The notes below the pieces were generated by a model that was given only the letters and a program-made list of their open reading frames with translations, did not search any database and was not told the origin of the DNA. Shown piece after piece: positions 59,107 through 64,000 of a stretch of 64,000 nt of DNA. Within the stretch, counting starts at the first letter, position 1; every line of letters begins with the position of its first letter. The DNA is from Telmatactis stephensoni (Eukaryota > Cnidaria > Anthozoa > Actiniaria > Isophelliidae), in contig JALIZF010000990.1 of NCBI GenBank assembly GCA_029948255.1, positions 1-64,000 of the forward strand, read 5' to 3'. A program made the translations under genes and the position numbers.

Positions 59107-59944
59107 GGTTACTGACTACGTTGGCAAAAAGTAATTAAATATCGTTTAAACCACAATTTTCTAGAACGAAATTTAATGCTAATCCCAAAAATGAAAAGAA
59201 AAAAGGGGGGTCCCGCACTCGTTTTCGAGATAATCAGCATTGTATGAATGCCTATCTCCGAATTTTTGATGCGAAAATCGCTCAACCGGAAGTGAATAGA
59301 AAAGAAATTAAGAATTAGGGAAATAACATTTCTACAAAGGCTACAATTATGTAAATATTAGCTAATGGAGTATTCTGCAAAATGGCATAAATACTTTTGA
59401 TGTGAGAACAGCAAAATACCTTCATTCCTTGGCTTTTGTGCCGCGAGTACCAACCACAATTGTCCTCATGTCGAGCAAAATTTTGTACAAAAATCAATTT
59501 TTTCATATGCTAGAATAATTAACTTTTTTTGCAAAATTGATATGATTGAGATTTTTAGGTGTTTTTTTAAATAAACGAAAAAAAAGTATAGGGTCCCGTG
59601 CAAAAATGAAGGGTTTTGTGCCTTTGAAGTTGTTAAAAAGGGCTAAAAAATGCTAACCGGAAGTGCCGCCATTTTAAAAATGACGCGTAGCGCGAGCTTG
59701 ATTCAAATTTGTGTTGACGAAAACAAGCGAGCGCTCACTGTTTTTTCCAAAAAGAAAATATTCTTACTTCATTCTCTAATGATTTTGAGTATTTAAATCC
59801 ACAAGAATAAATTTGGAGCTGATTTTTGTACAAAAACTTAAGTTTTTCTATGATTTTTGCTGTTCGCTGAAATCTCCGCGCGCTATGACATTGCTTAAGA
59901 CGTAATGCGCGAAATCATGCGCAGTGCCAACGTAGTCAGTCACC
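59107..59944. mobile_element. TTAA element, 838 bp, with its empty site in the window
   Basis: GGTTACTGACTACGTTGGC at 59107 is inverted at 59926-59944 (one mismatch). TTAA flanks both sides (59103-59106, 59945-59948). The opposite arm (56641-56654) carries the uninterrupted site with a single TTAA. So the element inserted at TTAA with a TTAA duplication after the arms were formed. No transposase. Confidence 0.95.
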
Positions 59945-60249
59945 TTAAAGGAAGCATGGTTTTCGTCCATGTTTCCTCGTTTCGGCCATTTTTCCTCTAG
60001 TATATTTCGTAATCTACGACAAAGCATCACTAAAAAACTATTCACATCGACACGCCTGCTGATATTGTTTAAACTTTCAAGGAGATTTTTTCTAGTACAT
60101 GATTACATGGGCGTAGATCATAGTTCAAAGACTGGAACACCGTCTCATGTCATCCAATATGGCGGCAAGCTTGTTTGCAAAACCAAGCTTTAGACATGCG
60201 CAATACAAATTCTCTATATGCTCTCTGTTCATATGTGTTCTTCTTTCAG

Positions 60250-60352
60250 TCAACATCACGTGTTCAAGTGTGGCGGACCTCAAAGAACCAGATGGTCCAG
60301 CTGTAATGAATATCACTAGGACAGGAGCAACACAGCTTAACCACTCGATCCT
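60250..60352 (+). CDS. Calx-beta gene 3, exon A of domain 4
   Basis: Acceptor tttcag ends 60249; donor gtaagt at 60353; phase 1 in, 2 out, 103 bp. Encodes NITCSSVADLKEPDGPAV then MNITRTGATQLNHSI. Confidence 0.85.
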
Positions 60353-61159
60353 GTAAGTCGGTGTAACATGATATGAAAGAAAATGAAGCAGACATATCGA
60401 GAGAGTCTCAGGCTCAGATAAAAAACTAAATTCTTGTTTTTACAATCGCTGTTAAAACTGTACCTCCCCGATAAACTCCCAAAATGCTTGATACAGTTTA
60501 TTACAGTTTATTATTATTCGTTTGAAAATTAACTTAAAAGTAAAAAGCGGCTTTGCTTTGCTTTTGTCAAAGTACTTTTTTCCCGCCACTTGGGTGTGCA
60601 TACGCGTCCGCTAAAAGAGAAGGCGCGAATGTTCCACGACTTGTTCTAATTTCCGGTGACATGGTCAGAGTCTTTTGGCCAGTTTGCATGCAGGATTATA
60701 ATTATTTCCAAGCTTTTCACTTTACGTTTTGCATATATTTTGGTAAAGTGCTCAATATGTCTTCTACAATGACAGTTGATAGTTGATATTCTTGATAAAT
60801 TTGACAACATGAAATGATTATTTTTGTTGAGACTCCGAGACTGGAAATGCGTTTCTGCCATGTTTTATCATCGATTTGAGCACCATCAGGCTGCTGAAGT
60901 TTCCTTCCCTGTTACCCAGGAACTCCCGCTTTAAGTGAGAAGTTGTTGAGAAATTTCTTGGTGAAAATTATGAATTTGTTACAACTTACAAAGTCTACTA
61001 TATATATACTATCGAGCATCGTAGTTTAACAAAGCAAATGTAGTTACGAGCACTTGTACGTAAAACTAACAGCCTTCTTTTAAACCGGTACCGTGCCAAA
61101 GAGATATCTCGGAGATTTTGGCATTCCTTTTAACTAAACAAATGCATTCTATTTTGTAG
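60353..61159. other. Calx-beta gene 3 intron, no gene seen
   Basis: Overlapping short frames on both strands (60553-60861) without domains. Confidence 0.55.
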
Positions 61160-61392
61160 GTGTTCTACACAAGATGGTACTGCCACACAGCCGAATGACT
61201 ACACACAAAAAACGAGTGCGCCTATTGATTTTTTTTCACACCAAACCAGTAAAATCTTCCAAGTCTCACTAGCGTCAGACGACAGAATAGTGGAAGACAA
61301 CAAGACCTTAACAGTTTCTTGTACAACAAGTGACCCACGAGTAAATCTCATCTCGTGCACCAGTGTACCAATCAATATTATTAATGATGACA
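61160..61392 (+). CDS. Calx-beta gene 3, exon B of domain 4
   Basis: Acceptor ttgtag ends 61159; donor gtaagt at 61393; phase 2 in, 1 out, 233 bp. Encodes CSTQDGTATQPNDYTQKTS, then VSLASDDRIVEDNKTLTV and PINIINDD. The DGTA-x-x-NDY motif is the canonical Calx-beta centre. Confidence 0.88.
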
Positions 61393-61895
61393 GTAAGTGA
61401 TGTTTGTAACTTCTTTTGATTTGTTATTAGCAAGAATTCGACCCTTTATACGCAAACAAAATACAAAGTTCAGGGGTTGTAGAAGGTTTTGACCATTGGT
61501 TAGCCCACGGTGACTCATGAAAATACAGGTGTTGCTACGAATGTTGGATTAACGACTGCCTTTGAAGCTTTTGATACGTTATCCAACTTGCTTAGCAATG
61601 CTATTTGCGGGTTAGCGCTCTGATTGTACATGTTATTTCTCCCTAATACGGGGGATTTGCCCCATTTTTCTTGAACATTTACATATAGAACAGAATATAA
61701 ATTTGTTATTTTGCAGCATCTCTTTGCAGTACGAATAGGTCTTTTGCGTCAAGTGGTCACGCGGAACAAAAAACTGTCCAGTATGGCAGATGTTTTACCA
61801 TGTGATCGATTGATGCAAAATGCCTATTAACAGCAGGATAGATGAATGACGCTAATCGTTGCAGTAATTGCTTATAATCATGCATTCATTTTCAG
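61393..61895. other. Calx-beta gene 3 intron, no gene seen
   Basis: Ordinary intron sequence of about 500 bp. Confidence 0.55.
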
Positions 61896-62004
61896 CCTAC
61901 ATTTACTTCTGTCCTCCATACTCTACGTACATCCGAGAAGCAGCCGGTCCCTACACCGTTGCACTTTGCCGAGTTGGTGTTTTGTATGCTACTCATACAG
62001 TAGA
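61896..62004 (+). CDS. Calx-beta gene 3, exon A of domain 5 (last exon seen)
   Basis: Acceptor tttcag ends 61895; donor gtgagt at 62005; phase 1 in, 2 out, 109 bp. Encodes YIYFCPPYSTYIREAAGPY then TVALCRVGVLYATHTV. Closest in the window to the exon at 51145. The matching B exon is not found before 64000. Confidence 0.85.
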
Positions 62005-62713
62005 GTGAGTATCTTATTCAACAATTTATTGATGTAAAAGGAAAAAGGGTTAATCTAATTCGTATCTTGAAGCTACAATAAGGGACAAATGTTTTAAAAT
62101 AAATTTGGACAAATTCGTGTGCTTTCATTGACGCCATCACTTTCATTGAGTCTCCCCCCCCCCCCCCCCCTCACTTAATTGGTGCACAATCTCGTCTACA
62201 ACACGTTAACTGGTAAAACATTGATGTAGGAGCGACAAGGGATATCTAGAAACAGTGGGTCAAATTGCATCAGTATAAAACTTATGTTGAAGTGTATCAA
62301 TTTTGTAACTGTCTTAAGTACTTAAGTACGTGAACCTTTGAATATGAATGTGGCACTTTCTGACAAAATTATTGTATCGATTGGCAGTGATACATCTTTA
62401 ATGATGCATAAGGGAAATTTAGTTCTAAATTTCCCCTCATTACTATTAATGAAGTACAGTCCCTCAGTACGATCGAAACAGTTTTGCGCGCTGCTCCGAA
62501 AAGCTATTTGACGATACAACACACTGATACCTCTTATCACTGCACGCGTGTGGGATCTATTGATTTGACTTTCGTAGGTGCGTAACCGAGCAAACAATAA
62601 AACATCATGAAAACAATATAGAATCAATATGAACACAAACAGTTCAGTTTATTTCACACAAATTACGATCGAACAAATAGACAAGGCGCATTTTCGAAAA
62701 ATCAGATACCCTG
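62005..62713. other. Intron sequence with a poly-C run and MITE traces
   Basis: A C run lies at 62154-62170. Sequence at 62400-62580 (CACGCGTGTGGGATCTATTG) resembles 26920-27060 in inverted orientation, a shared MITE family. Confidence 0.5.
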
Positions 62714-63345
62714 AGGCATTTTGGGGTAGAGGCTGGTAACATAACTATTCTAAATCAATTTTTCATGCTGAATCCGAATATGACTGTTACCAAGACGTAT
62801 TCTGCAATCTTATACGTGTAAATGACGTATTTTGTGAATTGCTACAGTCATTTCATACTAACGGTTTTTTCATGTCATTCCAAAAGTTCTCAAACTTACA
62901 AACAATGACATAGCTGGAAAGAGCACATCAAAATCAGTAAAACTGTGAAGTTTGAATGATATCAGTTGAGAAATCAAGGAGATACGAATTTTCAAAAATC
63001 GAAATTTTGTATGAAAACACTCAGTATACAAGAGATACAAACAAATTTCAATTTTTGAAAATTCGTATCTCCTTGATGTTTCAACTGATATCCTTCAAAC
63101 TTCACAGTTTTACTGATTTTGATATGCTCTTTCCAGCCATGGTAATTGGTAATTGTTTTTAAGTTTGGGAACTTTTGGAATGACATGAAAAAGCCGTTAG
63201 TATGAAATGACTGTAGCAATTCACAAAATACGTCATTTACACGTATAAGATTGCAGATACGTCTTGGTAACAGTCATATTCGGATTCAGCATGAAAAATT
63301 AGATTTAGAATAGTTATGTTACCAACCTCTACCCCAAAATGCCTT
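62714..63345. repeat. 632-bp foldback repeat
   Basis: Left arm 62714-63008 and right arm 63040-63345 are inverted copies (outer ends AGGCATTTTGGGGTAGAGG and inverse), with a loop of about 31 bp. The arms differ at scattered positions. A single-arm copy lies at 18175-18570. No clear target duplication was found. Confidence 0.88.
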
Positions 63346-63459
63346 CTGCACTTTTTGCGATCCACTTTTTCAGTTTTGCGCCTTGTCTAAATAGGTGAAA
63401 GAATTCTTCAATTTATTCAACTTTTGGATGAATAAACAGCGCAGTATATTTTCGTTTAA

Positions 63460-63913
63460 GGACGGTGCCTACTAATATGAAGGTAATTTTTTCCCAAGAA
63501 ACTATATGGGTATTAAAAAACTCCTTATAGGCTGTTAGAATCCAAGAAAAAAATAGGGGGTCACCGTGCATTGTATTGATTATACGTCATCAAATGTTGC
63601 GAAAAAGCAACATTTTCAAGATGGCGCGCGTCCGGAATCAGATTGTTATTTTCTGTAGTCAAAACAATCGTTTTTATGCTGCTTTATTCAACGAAAGTGA
63701 CTTTTTATTTTATTTTAGGCTATATGTTTTTTTCTAAACCAAAGTATTATTTTTCCCAAAAGTCGGAAAATTTGTTTGTTTTCACAATAGTTTTCCTACG
63801 AAGGAACGGTTTTCGAAAAACGTCTTTACTCAAATTTATTTGCGTTGCGCACGCGCGCTCGATGAGCAAAATGCGCCGAACGAGCTGCGCGCTGACAATA
63901 GTTGGCACCGCCC
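63460..63913. mobile_element. Probable TTAA-type MITE
   Basis: TTAA at 63456-63459 precedes GGACGGTGCCTACTA; the right end is the inverse GGGCGGTGCCAACTA, followed by TTCA rather than TTAA (one change). The interior carries AGGGGGTCACCGTGC, a phrase shared with 54610. No gene. Confidence 0.6.
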
Positions 63914-63924
63914 TTCATTTCTCG

Positions 63925-64000
63925 GTAGTCATGGTATTACAAAGTAAAACCATCACTTCTTCGGGATATTAGTGATTAAATGTCCCCTTAGCCTCGGCAG
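63925..64000. mobile_element. Start of another copy of the 26675-27253 MITE (runs off window)
   Basis: GTCATGGTATTAC and GGGATATTAGTGATTAAATG then GTCCCC match the left part of the MITE nested in the decayed Gypsy. Confidence 0.7.

Larger units (their letters stand above)
56370..60222. mobile_element. 3.85-kb element with about 660-bp inverted ends and 9-bp target duplication
   Basis: Left arm 56370-57033 and right arm 58728-60222 (less an 842-bp insertion) are inverted copies; the longest shared frame, 74 codons, is identical in both. The ends read AGCATATAGAGAATTTG. CTCTGTTCA flanks both (56361-56369, 60223-60231). Long inverted ends plus 9-bp duplications suggest a Mutator-like or foldback element (inference). 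The 1.7-kb interior has no transposase, but does have a CTAG-rich array. It lies in a Calx-beta intron. Confidence 0.9.
44723..62004 (+). other. Calx-beta gene 3 locus: signal exon plus at least four split domains
   Basis: Exons by splice site and phase: signal 44723-44795; a decayed A near 46620-46720; B 46809-47031; A 51145-51253; B 51741-51970; A 54219-54327; B 55957-56189 or to the stop at 56221; A 60250-60352; B 61160-61392; A 61896-62004, with its B presumably beyond the window. Except around 46809 all junctions alternate phase 1 and 2. The product would be a secreted multi-domain Calx-beta protein, with no membrane segment seen. The introns hold an antisense Penelope-like element and a 3.85-kb inverted-repeat element. 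Two sites look damaged: the first domain and the donor at 56190. Confidence 0.7.

Overview
This is eukaryotic DNA from an AT-rich, intron-containing, transposon-dense genome. The mix of elements suggests a marine invertebrate, most likely a cnidarian (anthozoan). It includes R4/Dong-like and other LINEs with restriction-like endonucleases, a two-gene PIF/Harbinger, Gypsy, a Penelope-like element, many TTAA-flanked foldback repeats and tandem Calx-beta exons. The taxon is an inference; no marker gene is present.

Region 1 (1-16.2 kb) is a transposon nest built around (TTA)n microsatellites. It holds an R4/Dong-like LINE running off the left edge (minus strand), an 883-codon LINE (plus), a Harbinger element with both genes and matching terminal inverted repeats lying inside one long (TTA)n tract, a second full LINE ORF (825 codons, plus), and several C-terminal R4/Dong-like fragments. 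All five TTA tracts touch an element.

Region 2 (16.7-62 kb) holds, on the plus strand, a family of secreted Calx-beta domain proteins. Every domain is split over two exons: an A exon of about 100-140 bp (phase 1 in, phase 2 out) and a B exon of about 223-239 bp (phase 2 in, phase 1 out). Three signal-peptide first exons (16746, 41530, 44723) all end in phase 1, so they are compatible with any A exon. They are either three tandem paralogues or alternative starts of one locus. Several exons are damaged: one B exon is split by a young Gypsy insertion (30954-37975), one has a premature stop, one A exon is decayed, and one B exon has lost its splice donor.

The introns hold a decayed Gypsy (23.4-27.7 kb), the young Gypsy with two indistinguishable 278-bp LTRs, an antisense Penelope-like element (48.5-50.3 kb) and many non-autonomous inverted-repeat elements. 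Notable ones are a 2.0-kb TTAA foldback, a 3.85-kb element with about 660-bp terminal inverted repeats and a 9-bp target duplication, and an 838-bp TTAA element nested in one arm of the latter, whose empty site survives in the other arm.

No rRNA, tRNA or CRISPR was recognised. All boundaries come from reading the sequence by eye; no database search or alignment was run.
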